Below, one piece after another: positions 41,339-49,457 of a stretch of DNA of 64,000 bases (its first letter is position 1; every line of letters begins with the position of its first letter). Made by a program: the position numbers and the translations under genes. Source of the stretch: Pseudarthrobacter sp. NamE2 (lineage in GTDB: Bacteria; Actinomycetota; Actinomycetes; Actinomycetales; Micrococcaceae); contig NZ_VAHN01000013.1 in assembly GCF_005796205.1 (NCBI RefSeq), positions 46,163-110,162 of the forward strand, read 5' to 3'. Below the pieces are notes generated by a model. That model did not search any database. It was not told where the DNA came from and was given only the letters and a program-made list of their open reading frames with translations.

Positions 41339-42598
41339 ATGGCAATTCAGGATATCTACCCCACAGCGCTGCGGCTGCTCGGCCGCCCCGTGCTGGTGGT
41401 GGGCGGCGGCCCCGTTGCGGCGCGCCGCGCCAAGGGCCTGCTTGACGCCGGTGCAGTGGTCACCGTCGTGGCTCCCGTTGCCTCCGTCGCGCTGCAGGAC
41501 ATGGCCGGCGCCGGCCTGGTCACCTGGGCAGCGCGCCCCTACCTTTCCAGCGACGTCGACGGCGTGTGGTTCGTCCAGACTGCCACGGGTGATCCCGAGG
41601 TGGACGCCCGGGTGTCGGCCGACGCCGAGGCGCAGCGCATTTGGTGCGTCAACGCCTCCGATCACGAAGCATCCGCCGCCTGGACTCCCGCCGTCGCAGA
41701 CGTTGAGGACGTCAAGATCGCCGTCAACGCCGGCGGAGACCCGCGCCGCGCCATGGCCGTCCGTGATGCCGTTGCCACGGCCCTGGAAACCGGTGACCTT
41801 CCGTTGCGCCGGCGCCGTCCCGCAAAAAACGGAACCGTTGCCCTCGTCGGCGGCGGTCCCGGCGATACCGGGCTCATTACTGTCCGCGGCCGCCGGCTCC
41901 TGGGGCAGGCGGACGTCGTCGTCGCTGACCGCCTGGGCCCGCGCGAACTCCTGAACGAACTCGCCCCCGATGTCCGCGTCATCGAGGTCGGCAAGACCCC
42001 GGGCCACCACCCGGTCCCGCAGGCCGGGATCAACCGGATCCTCGTCGAAGAAGCCCTCAAGGGCCACCGTGTGGTCCGGCTCAAAGGCGGCGACCCCTAC
42101 GTCCTGGGCCGCGGCGGAGAAGAAGCCGAATACTGCCGCCGGCACGGCGTCGAAGTGGAAGTCGTTTCCGGCGTCACCTCCGCCATCTCCGTCCCCGCAG
42201 CAGCCGGCATCCCCGTGACGCACCGCGGCCTGGCCAAGGGCTTCAGCGTGGTCACCGGCCACGAGGAGCTGTCCGAAGTTCCTGCCCGTGCCGACCACAC
42301 CATCGTCCTGCTTATGGGCGTCGGCCAGCTCCGTGAATCAGCGTCCGCACTGGAGGAAGCGGGCCTGCCCGCCGGGACTCCGGTTGGTATTGTAGAGAAC
42401 GGCTATTTGCCGGACCAGCGCGTCACCATCGGCACGCTCGGTTCCATTGCGGACCAGGCCGAGGCCGCCGGCGTCGCAAATCCCGCAGTGATTGTCATCG
42501 GTGACGTGGTGCGCGTGAGCCCGTTCGCGCCGTCGCACTTCAAAGCCGCTGACTACAGCACCACCAGCCCGAACAAACCTCGAGTCCTCACCACCTAG
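41339..42598 (+). CDS. cobA: Uroporphyrinogen-III C-methyltransferase with precorrin-2 dehydrogenase domain, 419 aa
   Basis: Residues 1-150 form the NAD-binding siroheme synthase domain (LVVGGGPVAARRAKGLLDAGA). Residues about 160-400 form the SUMT methylase: ALVGGGPGDTGLITVRG, ADVVVADRL, VVRLKGGDPYVLGRGGEE, PGVTSA-type SGVTSAISVPAAAGIPVTHRG. It makes sirohydrochlorin from uroporphyrinogen III. The iron-chelating step is supplied by the separate chelatase at 29578, so this is a CysG-like protein without a full need for its own chelation. A dyad of the CCCAACT family starts 5 nt after the stop. Confidence 0.92.
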   Translation: MAIQDIYPTALRLLGRPVLVVGGGPVAARRAKGLLDAGAVVTVVAPVASVALQDMAGAGLVTWAARPYLSSDVDGVWFVQTATGDPEVDARVSADAEAQRIWCVNASDHEASAAWTPAVADVEDVKIAVNAGGDPRRAMAVRDAVATALETGDLPLRRRRPAKNGTVALVGGGPGDTGLITVRGRRLLGQADVVVADRLGPRELLNELAPDVRVIEVGKTPGHHPVPQAGINRILVEEALKGHRVVRLKGGDPYVLGRGGEEAEYCRRHGVEVEVVSGVTSAISVPAAAGIPVTHRGLAKGFSVVTGHEELSEVPARADHTIVLLMGVGQLRESASALEEAGLPAGTPVGIVENGYLPDQRVTIGTLGSIADQAEAAGVANPAVIVIGDVVRVSPFAPSHFKAADYSTTSPNKPRVLTT

Positions 42599-42603
42599 CC
42601 CCA

Positions 42604-42669
42604 CCCAACTACCTCGCAGCTAACGCACCAAAAATCCGTTTTCACGACGTTAGGTGCCAGCCAGTTGGG
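42604..42669. repeat. Dyad of the CCCAACT/TAACGTCGTGAAA family after the cobA stop
   Basis: The left arm reads CCCAACTACCTCGCA then GCTAACG. The reverse complement of the right arm reads CCCAACTGGCTGGCA then CCTAACGTCGTGAAA. The latter shares TAACGTCGTGAAA exactly with the left arm at 22283. It sits between cobA and fprA, ending 26 nt before the fprA start. Confidence 0.85.
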
Positions 42670-42695
42670 CCGGACCCAAGAAAAGGAACACAGCC

Positions 42696-44162
42696 GTGTC
42701 ATCAAGCACCACCGTAGGTACTGCCGAACGCCCGCTGCGCGTCGCCGTCGTGGGCTCCGGCCCGGCAGGCGTCTACGCTGCGGACATCCTCACCAAGAGC
42801 GAAGCCGTCAAGAGCGGCGAGCTGACCGTGAGCATCGACCTCTTCGACCGCTACCCGGCACCCTACGGCCTGATCCGCTACGGCGTGGCCCCCGACCACC
42901 CCCGCATCAAGGGCATCGTCAACGCCCTGCACAAGGTCCTGGACCGTGGTGACATCCGCTTCTTCGGCAACGTGGACTACGGCACCGATCTCACCATCGA
43001 GGACCTGCGCACCCACTACGACGCCGTGATCTTCGCCACCGGCGCCATCAAGGACGCGGACCTGAACATCCCCGGCATCGAACTCGAGGGCTCCTTCGGC
43101 GGCGCCGACTTCGTCTCCTGGTACGACGGCCACCCCGACGTTCCGCGCGAATGGCCGCTGGACGCCAAGGAAATCGCCGTCATCGGCAACGGCAACGTGG
43201 CGCTGGACGTGGCCCGGGTACTGTCCAAGCATGCTGACGACCTGCTTGTCACCGAAATTCCGGACAATGTCTACCAGGGCCTGAAGGCCTCGCCCGTCAC
43301 CGACGTTCACGTCTTCGGCCGCCGCGGCCCCGCCCAGGTCAAGTTCACCCCGCTGGAGCTGCGCGAGCTGTCCCACTCGCACGACGTGGACATCATCCTC
43401 TACCCGGAGGACTTTGAGTTCGACGAGGAGTCGGACCGCCAGATCCAGACCAACAACCAGACCAAGACCATGGTGGGCACACTCACCAACTGGATTGCCG
43501 AGCAGCCCGAGGACCTCTCCGAACTTAAGGCATCCCGCCGCCTGCACCTGCACTTCCTGCACAGCCCGGTGGAGATCTACGACGACGCCGAGACCCCCGG
43601 CAAGGTGGCCGGCATCAAGTTTGAACGCACCGAACTGGACGGCACGGGCAACGTCCGCGGCACCGGCGAGTTCATCGACTACCCGGTCCAGGCCGTCTAC
43701 CGCGCCATCGGCTACTTCGGCTCCGCGCTGCCGGAGATCGAGTTCGACCACACCAAGGGTGTCATCCCGAACGACGGCGGCCGCGTCCTGGATGCCTCCG
43801 GCACCCACGTGCCGGGCGTCTATGCCACTGGCTGGATCAAGCGCGGCCCGGTGGGCCTGATCGGCCACACCAAGGGCGATGCCCTGGAGACCGTCACCTA
43901 CCTGCTGGAAGACCGCGAAAACCTTCCCGTGGCCAGCGTCCCTTCGGAAGAGGCCGTCGTCGAACTGCTGGACTCCCGCGGCGTGAAGTTCACCAGCTGG
44001 GAAGGCTGGCTGGCCCTCGACGCCCACGAGCTCGCCCTGGGCGCCGCTGCCACCGGGGCCGGCAGTTCGCACGGCGTTGCGGTCAAGCGTGAGCGCATCA
44101 AGGTTGTGCCGCGCGAGGACATGGTGGACATCTCCCGCGACGGAGTAGCCGCACAGGTCTAG
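42696..44162 (+). CDS. fprA: Ferredoxin-NADP+ reductase, FprA type, 488 aa
   Basis: Adrenodoxin-reductase-like flavoprotein. FAD motif VAVVGSGPAGVYAADIL, RYPAPYGLIRYGVAPDHPR, NADP-binding VIGNGNVALDVARVL, GRRGPAQVKFTPLELREL and the C-terminal GWIKRGPVGLIGHTKGDA are all present. Next to the siroheme gene and in the sulfur region, it probably passes NADPH electrons through ferredoxin to sulfite reductase. GTG 42696 is backed by AAAAGGA; upstream starts would lie in the dyad. A close paralogue lies at 59262. Confidence 0.93.
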   Translation: MSSSTTVGTAERPLRVAVVGSGPAGVYAADILTKSEAVKSGELTVSIDLFDRYPAPYGLIRYGVAPDHPRIKGIVNALHKVLDRGDIRFFGNVDYGTDLTIEDLRTHYDAVIFATGAIKDADLNIPGIELEGSFGGADFVSWYDGHPDVPREWPLDAKEIAVIGNGNVALDVARVLSKHADDLLVTEIPDNVYQGLKASPVTDVHVFGRRGPAQVKFTPLELRELSHSHDVDIILYPEDFEFDEESDRQIQTNNQTKTMVGTLTNWIAEQPEDLSELKASRRLHLHFLHSPVEIYDDAETPGKVAGIKFERTELDGTGNVRGTGEFIDYPVQAVYRAIGYFGSALPEIEFDHTKGVIPNDGGRVLDASGTHVPGVYATGWIKRGPVGLIGHTKGDALETVTYLLEDRENLPVASVPSEEAVVELLDSRGVKFTSWEGWLALDAHELALGAAATGAGSSHGVAVKRERIKVVPREDMVDISRDGVAAQV

Positions 44163-44170
44163 GAGTTCAC

Positions 44171-44205
44171 GATGAAGCGCGGAACCACCGGTTCCGCGCT
44201 TCATC
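44171..44205. terminator. Bidirectional terminator hairpin
   Basis: GATGAAGCGCGGAACC (44171-44186) pairs perfectly over 16 bp with GGTTCCGCGCTTCATC (44190-44205) around a 3-nt loop. It lies between the convergent fprA and fusion genes and is followed by GCTTT. Confidence 0.85.
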
Positions 44206-44224
44206 GCTTTAAGCCCGCCGGCGG

Positions 44225-45436
44225 CTACTTTCCCGCGCCGCCCGCGGCCATCAGTTCCAGCCGCTGCAGCGTCTCGCGGTTACGAACTTTGATCGTCGCA
44301 TCGCGGAGGACCTTTGGCACCAGCTTCCCTGGCCCCTTGATGGCGTCCTCCGCGATGGTCACCAGGCACTGGTTGCCCCGGTCCTCGAGGGTAATCACCA
44401 CCTTGGCTTCGCCCATTGGCCAGCCGCGTGCCACCAGCTCCAGCGTGCGGTTCGGCTCGGCGCGGGTCACCCTGGAACTGTCGTTAATGACGAACGGCCA
44501 GGCGCCCACCGAGTGGTGCAGCCGGGCGCCGGGCTGCGGCCAGGTGTCGTCGACGGCCCGGATCCGCGACGCGCCCACTACCCAGCCGGAGTACAGCCAG
44601 CCGTCGGAAAGGACCCGCCAGACGTCGGCTGCGGGGGAGTTAAACAGCTTGGACACGGTGGACATGGTGTTCCTTCCTTCTGCAGTGCTGGGGGTTTGGT
44701 GTTCAGCAGAGCGTCCAACGGCGGCGGGCGCCTTCCGCTGGGCGGCGCGGTAGGAGCCCTCCCGCAGCCGGCGGGTCCAGGCATAGGCCTGCGCGCCCGG
44801 TGGCTGGTTCTTCAGCGGATTGAAACGCAGGGGGGTGTCGCCCGGATCGGCGCCGGCATGCAGCCGGAGTTCGCCGCAGGGCTGCCAGCGCCCTGTTGGC
44901 CGGGCCCAGTAGAGGCCCAGTACCCATTCGCCGGCGGAGAGCGAACCCGGCGGCAGGCTGAGGGTCCGTAAACCCAGCAGCACCGGGCCGCTGCTGCCGC
45001 GGTACGGCATAAGCGTGGACATGGTGGCGCCGTCCACGTCGAGCCGGGGCCGCAGCAGGAACCTGCCCGGAACGCGCCAGCCCGTTGAGGAGAACAAAAC
45101 GTCCGCCGGTGCGTTCCCCGGAGCATCTCCCGGCGTGACCCGGAGGGCGAGCCCCATAACGTCCGGCAGGACCTGCGGCAGTCCGGCAGAACGAGAGAAC
45201 CGGGCCTCCACCGTATCGAGCCCGGGGGAGTCAAGCCATTCGACGCCGCTGGATTCGAAGGGGTTGCCGGTCCGGGTCAGCTCTCCGGTGAGGCCCAAAC
45301 CGTGGGGATGGATCGGCCGGTCAGGCCGGACGAGCTTCAGCAGGCGGAAGAGCCCGGCAAAGGCTTGTCCCGCCGCCACCGAAAGGCCCGGCGCAATGCC
45401 GCCGTGGGACGTCTGGTCAGTTGTCAGCTGCGTCAT
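44225..45436 (-). CDS. Catalase-like domain fused to an SRPBCC domain, 403 aa, with internal start
   Basis: Residues 1-235 resemble a shortened catalase-superfamily domain by pattern: HPHGLGLTGELTRTG, then EARFSRSAGLP, then PDVMGLALRV. I see no clear heme Tyr motif. Residues 258-403 are a complete SRPBCC protein beginning MSTVSKLFNSPAADVWRVL. Between them lies a low-complexity linker. The in-frame ATG at 44665 has a strong GGAAGGAA site 7 nt upstream, so the second domain can also be made separately (44225-44665, 146 aa). This could be a recent fusion of two adjacent genes through loss of a stop codon, or a read-through arrangement. Confidence 0.65.
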   Translation of the reverse strand: MTQLTTDQTSHGGIAPGLSVAAGQAFAGLFRLLKLVRPDRPIHPHGLGLTGELTRTGNPFESSGVEWLDSPGLDTVEARFSRSAGLPQVLPDVMGLALRVTPGDAPGNAPADVLFSSTGWRVPGRFLLRPRLDVDGATMSTLMPYRGSSGPVLLGLRTLSLPPGSLSAGEWVLGLYWARPTGRWQPCGELRLHAGADPGDTPLRFNPLKNQPPGAQAYAWTRRLREGSYRAAQRKAPAAVGRSAEHQTPSTAEGRNTMSTVSKLFNSPAADVWRVLSDGWLYSGWVVGASRIRAVDDTWPQPGARLHHSVGAWPFVINDSSRVTRAEPNRTLELVARGWPMGEAKVVITLEDRGNQCLVTIAEDAIKGPGKLVPKVLRDATIKVRNRETLQRLELMAAGGAGK

Positions 45437-45466
45437 GCTTGTTACCTACCCCGAAAAGCCGCGGAC

Positions 45467-46294
45467 CTACATGCGGCCGAACCGGGAGCGGATGAGGGCG
45501 AATATGCCGTAGGCGATGAAACCGGCACCGATGGCGACCAACAGGTACGGGCCGAAGGCGTGGTCGCGGAGGGCTTTGAGGCTGCCGTCGAGTCCGGTGG
45601 ATTCTTCCGGGGTGTGCTTGGCGGCAGCGATGACGAACAGGAGCCCGGTGAGGTTGAGCGCTGCTCCCTTGGCGATGTGCCCGATGACGCCCAGACTGTC
45701 GATGATCCTGCCGCGGCGCGTCCCGTCAAAGTGGTAAAGCTCTTCCTTGAAGCCCCGCCGTGCCCCCTTATGAATGAAGTAGATGCCGATCCCGATGATC
45801 GTCAGGCCCAGGGCCACGAGGACCCACAGGCCCAGCGGGTTGGCTATCAGGGATGCGCTGAAGTCGCGGGTGTTGTCGCCTGAGTCCCCGCGCAGGCCGA
45901 CGGCGAAGTTGGCGAAGGTGAAGCCCACGCTGCCGTAGGCGACGGCCAGGAATCCGGAAGAGATGAGTTTGGAGACCCGTTCCTTCCGGGGCCTGCCGCG
46001 CATGCGGAGCGTTGCCTCACTCGCCTGCCACAGGGACAGGCCGCCGCACGCCAGGACGCACGCCCACAGGACGGCGGGGCCCCACGGATTGGCGGCGAGC
46101 TGTTCGATGGCACCCGTGGCGTCCGCTTCGCCCGGCTGGCCGAACGCAACGGCAACGGCGATGGCTCCCACAATGACGTGCAGCAAGGCCATGACCGCGA
46201 AGCCGGCCCGTGCGAGGACGTCCAGGATCTTGTGGTTGGACGCCTCCTCGATGACGTCCGCAGCCTGGCTGAGGGTGGATTCCCCGTCCGACAT
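45467..46294 (-). CDS. DUF1206 membrane protein, 275 aa
   Basis: Six membrane helices arranged as three repeats of two. Each repeat starts with an A-R-x-G-F/Y-type stretch, e.g. LDVLARAGFAVMALLHVIVG, SSGFLAVAYGSVGFTF and IGHIAKGAALNLTGLLF. This three-fold layout defines DUF1206. Function unknown; it may respond to stress. It starts 3 nt after the preceding small gene's stop on the same strand, so they form one operon. Confidence 0.85.
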   Translation of the reverse strand: MSDGESTLSQAADVIEEASNHKILDVLARAGFAVMALLHVIVGAIAVAVAFGQPGEADATGAIEQLAANPWGPAVLWACVLACGGLSLWQASEATLRMRGRPRKERVSKLISSGFLAVAYGSVGFTFANFAVGLRGDSGDNTRDFSASLIANPLGLWVLVALGLTIIGIGIYFIHKGARRGFKEELYHFDGTRRGRIIDSLGVIGHIAKGAALNLTGLLFVIAAAKHTPEESTGLDGSLKALRDHAFGPYLLVAIGAGFIAYGIFALIRSRFGRM

Positions 46295-46297
46295 CGC

Positions 46298-46588
46298 TCA
46301 GCCGTTCATGGGCCCTTCGGCACGCAGCTTTTCCGCGCCCGGTCCCTCGACGTGAATGGTGCAGCGGACCACCAGCCGGCCCGGGGCGTTATCCAGTTCC
46401 ACCAGTGAATCGTCCCCGCTCAACACAGTGAACACTTCCGAGCCCGCCACGGCAGACACGCCCTTGGCTTCTGCCGTCTCCCGGGCGTTCCGGAGCGCCT
46501 CGCGCTGGAGCCCGTCCACGTACGTGCCTTCGTCTTCCCTAGCCGGGTCCCCAAAGGCCCAGCCGAACAATGTCCCTGTGATTCCCAT
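46298..46588 (-). CDS. Small hypothetical protein, 96 aa (longer start possible at 46657)
   Basis: Begins MGITGTLFGWAFGDPARED, an N-terminal hydrophobic patch, then a helical, charged segment (VDGLQREALRNARETAEA) and a beta-rich C-terminal half ending VRCTIHVEG. No family recognised. The ATG at 46657 would add 23 residues, but those codons lie over a palindromic operator-like site (46639-46655), so I prefer 46588. It is co-transcribed with the DUF1206 gene. Confidence 0.55.
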   Translation of the reverse strand: MGITGTLFGWAFGDPAREDEGTYVDGLQREALRNARETAEAKGVSAVAGSEVFTVLSGDDSLVELDNAPGRLVVRCTIHVEGPGAEKLRAEGPMNG

Positions 46589-46638
46589 GGCCACGATATT
46601 ACGCGTTCCGCGGTCACCAAGACGGGCTTTCGTAACAT

Positions 46639-46655
46639 TAGTAAGTGTGCTTACC
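46639..46655. promoter_or_regulatory. Palindromic operator-like site TAGTAAGTGTGCTTACC
   Basis: GTAAG-TGTG-CTTAC is a perfect 5-bp inverted repeat at 14-nt scale, in a divergent intergenic region. It matches the sites at 10655 (TACTAAGCATGCTTAT on the minus strand) and 48752 (TAGTAAGCGTACTGAC). It could control both the small gene/DUF1206 operon and the gene at 46743. Confidence 0.5.
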
Positions 46656-46742
46656 ATAGTCGCACCTTGACCTGAGGGGCACGGAAACCAAAGTCCGCGG
46701 CAGCGGCATCCCGAAACCAGTTCAACGTTAGGAATGCACATC

Positions 46743-47279
46743 ATGGCAGGAAATCTCATTGCCCGGTCAGTCCACGATCTGACGGCGGCGGCATGGTTCG
46801 GCGGTTCCCTGATGGGTGCCATCGGATTGAACGGGGCAGCGGCGGAAGCTCGCGACCCTTCCGAGCGGACCCGGCTCTCCAGCGTCGGCTGGATGAAGTG
46901 GGCGCCGATCCAGACGGCCGCGTTCGCCTCCCACCTGGTGGCCGACCTGGCCATCGCCTGGGAGAACAAGGGCCGAATTGCAAAGCAGGAGGGCGTGGCC
47001 CGGGATACGGCGATTAAGACTGCGGTGACGGTGGCAGGCGCCGCAGTGACCCTGTACTCCGGCATCCTCGGCAAGAAGGTGGAGAAGCTTGCCGAGGAGG
47101 GGTCCGAAGGTGCCACCGAGCCCCGTCCGGGCGCTTCCGAGGAACTGAAGGCAGCGCAGCAGCAGCTCAAGACGCTGCAGTGGGTCATCCCCGCTTTCGC
47201 CGGCCTCGTGGTCATCCTCGGTGCCAAGCACGGTGAGATGCAGCGGCCCAAGAACGTGTTCGAGGGCCTGCGCCGCTAG
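46743..47279 (+). CDS. Hypothetical membrane protein, 178 aa
   Basis: Four hydrophobic segments (about residues 15-30, 60-78, 95-115 and 145-163), with a charged loop EKLAEEGSEGATEPRPG before the last. It starts MAGNLIARSVHDLTAAAWFGGSLMG. The HDL..AAWFGG segment vaguely recalls CopD/TMEM205-type membrane proteins, but I do not assign a family. AGGA lies 9 nt before the ATG. It is divergent from the 46588 gene over the palindromic site and ends before a perfect terminator. Confidence 0.65.
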   Translation: MAGNLIARSVHDLTAAAWFGGSLMGAIGLNGAAAEARDPSERTRLSSVGWMKWAPIQTAAFASHLVADLAIAWENKGRIAKQEGVARDTAIKTAVTVAGAAVTLYSGILGKKVEKLAEEGSEGATEPRPGASEELKAAQQQLKTLQWVIPAFAGLVVILGAKHGEMQRPKNVFEGLRR

Positions 47280-47305
47280 CCTTCTCCGGCAGTAACGCGC
47301 CACAT

Positions 47306-47345
47306 ACGACGACGGTCCGGCACCCGGGTGCCGGACCGTCGTCGT
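47306..47345. terminator. Perfect 40-nt palindrome terminator
   Basis: The arms read ACGACGACGGTCCGGCACCC and its exact complement, centred on CCCGGG, followed by GCTTTCCC. It ends the gene at 46743. Confidence 0.85.
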
Positions 47346-47360
47346 GCTTTCCCTCCCGTT

Positions 47361-47425
47361 GGAGTTTTTGGCCGGATATGCAGACTTCCGGGCCTCGCAG
47401 GTCTGCATAGCTGGACAAAAACTCC
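47361..47425. repeat. Nested dyad after the AI-2E gene stop
   Basis: Outer arms GGAGTTTTTG (47361-47370) and CAAAAACTCC (47416-47425) and inner arms TATGCAGAC (47377-47385) and GTCTGCATA (47401-47409) pair perfectly. The unpaired steps between are similar in both arms. It lies 7 nt from the stop codon of the minus-strand AI-2E gene (47433). Confidence 0.8.
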
Positions 47426-47432
47426 GGCCGGG

Positions 47433-48686
47433 TTACACGGGTTTGGTGCCCGCCGGCGGAAGGTCGGGGTTCATGTCCTCCAGGTTGGGGTCTTCCGCCG
47501 TCCAGACCTGGATGATGGCCCAAGCCACGGCGGCCAGCGGGACGGACAGCACGGCACCCACGATGCCGGCGAGGATGGTGCCGGCGGTCAGCGCCATCAG
47601 GATCACCAGAGCGTGGAGCTGCAGTGACTTGCCCATGACGATGGGCTGCAGGAGGTCGCCTTCCAGCTGGTTGACGGCGATCACCACGGCCACCACGATC
47701 AGCGCCACCACCGGACCGTTGGCCACCAGGGCAACCAGCGCGGCCAGGATGCCTGCAATTGTGGCGCCCACCAGGGGAATGAAGGCGCCGATGAATACGA
47801 TGATCGCCAGCGGGAAGGCCAGCGGAACCTGCATGATCAGCAGCGCCGCGCCGATGGCCACAGTGTCCACCACAGCCACAATGGCGGTGCCGCGGACGTA
47901 CCCGCCCAAGACCTCCAGAGTCCTGCTGCCCACCCGGCGCAGCTTGGCCTCCCGGCGGCCCTTGAAGGGGCGCAGGAAGAAGTTCCAGATGCTGGCGCCG
48001 TCCTTCAGGAAGAAGAACAGGATGACAATCACCAAGGCGGTCCCGGCGAGGAACTCGGTGACCACGGAGAGGCCGGTGAGCGCTCCGGAGCGGACCTGGC
48101 TGCTGGTGGCGAAATCGATGACGGCCTGCCGGGCCTGGCCCAGCTGCTCCTGGTCGATCGGGATGGGTCCGGTGCGGAGGAACTGTTCCAGCTCGTCCAG
48201 CCCGGAGGAAGCCTGCGCTGCCAGCTCGCCCCACTGGTTGCGGACGGAGAAGTAGATCACGGTGAAAACGCCGCCGAGCAGCAGCAGGAGCCCTATGAAT
48301 GCGATGCCGGTGGCCAGGCCGCCGGGCACCCCGCGCCGCCGCAGCATGTTCACGAACGGGCCGATCGCCGCGGCCAGGATCAGCGCGATCAGGATTGGGA
48401 TGACCAGGAGCTTGATCTGCATCAGCCCGTAAACGGACACCACGGCCACGGTGAGGATCAGCAGGATCTGGGCAGCCCGGATCCCGACCCTTCCCAGCCC
48501 GTCGGTCCACAAAGCGCTGGGCGGTTTGGCCTTGTCCTGCCCGGAGAGGCCACCGCTGGTGGATGCGCCAAGGGGCTCGCCCTGCCGGGCAACGCCGCTT
48601 CCCGCCAGCCCAGGCGCAGCCTCCTTGTGCGGCTCCGGGGGCTCGTTGCCCAACGTGTGTTCCGTCAGGCGAGTTGATCGCGCCAT
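47433..48686 (-). CDS. AI-2E (PerM/TqsA) family transporter, 417 aa
   Basis: About eight membrane helices, with the long soluble loop in the middle and a conserved C-terminal block GGYVRGTAIVAVVDTVAIG, FIGAFIPLVGATIAGI and NQLEGDLLQPIVMGKSLQLHAL, typical of the AI-2E/PerM superfamily. Members export small molecules or act as Na+/H+ antiporters; the substrate here is open. An acidic, Gly/Ser-rich N-terminal tail of about 65 residues precedes the first helix. It is downstream of the FadR-type gene by 84 nt, with its own possible operator. Confidence 0.85.
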   Translation of the reverse strand: MARSTRLTEHTLGNEPPEPHKEAAPGLAGSGVARQGEPLGASTSGGLSGQDKAKPPSALWTDGLGRVGIRAAQILLILTVAVVSVYGLMQIKLLVIPILIALILAAAIGPFVNMLRRRGVPGGLATGIAFIGLLLLLGGVFTVIYFSVRNQWGELAAQASSGLDELEQFLRTGPIPIDQEQLGQARQAVIDFATSSQVRSGALTGLSVVTEFLAGTALVIVILFFFLKDGASIWNFFLRPFKGRREAKLRRVGSRTLEVLGGYVRGTAIVAVVDTVAIGAALLIMQVPLAFPLAIIVFIGAFIPLVGATIAGILAALVALVANGPVVALIVVAVVIAVNQLEGDLLQPIVMGKSLQLHALVILMALTAGTILAGIVGAVLSVPLAAVAWAIIQVWTAEDPNLEDMNPDLPPAGTKPV

Positions 48687-48732
48687 GGGAGCTCCTCATC
48701 CTCGGCGGCGTCTGCCCGCAGGTGCGGGGCAG

Positions 48733-48768
48733 GCTTACTACCTGCGTCAGATAGTAAGCGTACTGACC
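48733..48768. promoter_or_regulatory. Repeated TAGTAAGC operator-like half-sites upstream of the AI-2E gene
   Basis: GCTTACTA (48733-48740) and TAGTAAGC (48752-48759) are a perfect 8-bp inverted pair 11 nt apart. TAGTAAGCGTACTGAC (48752-48767) is itself a near-palindrome like those at 46639 and 10655. Confidence 0.5.
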
Positions 48769-48770
48769 GA

Positions 48771-49451
48771 TCAGGAGCTGAGCCACTCCGCGCAGGAGTT
48801 CAGGTTCCTGTTGACGGTGGCCACCGCGGCCTCCTCGTCGTGCTGTTCGATCGCCTGGAGCAGCACGCTGTGCCCCTCGGCTGGGAGGCCGTCAAAGCCC
48901 GGCCGGCCCTGCTGCGCGAGCAGGTCCTGGTGGAACACGGTGCCAAAGCTGGCGTAAAGCTCGTGCAGCAACGGGTTGGCCGAAGCCTGCGCCACCCGCT
49001 CGTGGAACCCCCAGTCGGCGCGTGCCCAGGCTTCCAGGTCGCCGCCCTTCCAGGCCTGGTCCCGGGCGGTGAGGAGCGCACGCAACTCTGCAACGTCGTC
49101 GGCCGTTGCGTTCCTGGCCGCCAGGCGCGCAGCCTGGGTGTCCAGTCCCAGCCGCACTTCCAGGATGTGCTGGTCCGTGTGGTCCTGGTACATCCGCCGG
49201 GCCGCGCCGGAGATTTCGCTCGTGGCGCGGACGTAGGTGCCGTCGCCGCGGCGGACCTCAAGGATGCCGCTGTGCGCGAGTGCCTTGACGGCTTCGCGGA
49301 GGGTGCCCCGGGAAACCCCAAGACCGGCAATCAGTTCGGTTTCGGAGGGGATTCGCTGGTTCAGCGGCCACTCGCCGGAGTGCACCATGGCGCGCAGCTT
49401 CGCGGTGACTTCGTCTGCCAGCGGCGGGCGGGTGGAGGGGCTCAGTGCCAT
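48771..49451 (-). CDS. FadR/GntR-family transcriptional regulator, 226 aa
   Basis: An N-terminal winged helix with the GntR signature RIPSETELIAGLGVSRGTLREAVKAL and wing GILEVRRGDGTYV. It is followed by an all-helical FCD effector domain (ILEVRLGLDTQAARLAARNA, then ADWGFHERVAQASANPLLHEL) with His/Asp residues suited to metal or carboxylate binding. It lies 6 nt after the MFS gene on the same strand, so it probably regulates that carrier and itself. A TAGAC/GTCTA palindrome before the MFS gene is a candidate site. Confidence 0.9.
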   Translation of the reverse strand: MALSPSTRPPLADEVTAKLRAMVHSGEWPLNQRIPSETELIAGLGVSRGTLREAVKALAHSGILEVRRGDGTYVRATSEISGAARRMYQDHTDQHILEVRLGLDTQAARLAARNATADDVAELRALLTARDQAWKGGDLEAWARADWGFHERVAQASANPLLHELYASFGTVFHQDLLAQQGRPGFDGLPAEGHSVLLQAIEQHDEEAAVATVNRNLNSCAEWLSS

Positions 49452-49457
49452 GGCGTC

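Noticed and set aside
42702..44204. 500-codon antisense ORF over fprA (and a 512-codon one at 59247-60785)
   Set aside because: Both are on the opposite strand of strong genes, and their composition (Val/Gly/Asp/His-rich) follows from G/C at third codon positions. No start signals or family motifs.
46589..46657. Longer start (ATG 46657) for the small gene before DUF1206
   Set aside because: The added codons lie over a palindrome shared with two other intergenic sites, so this stretch is more likely regulatory. Kept as an alternative in the feature.
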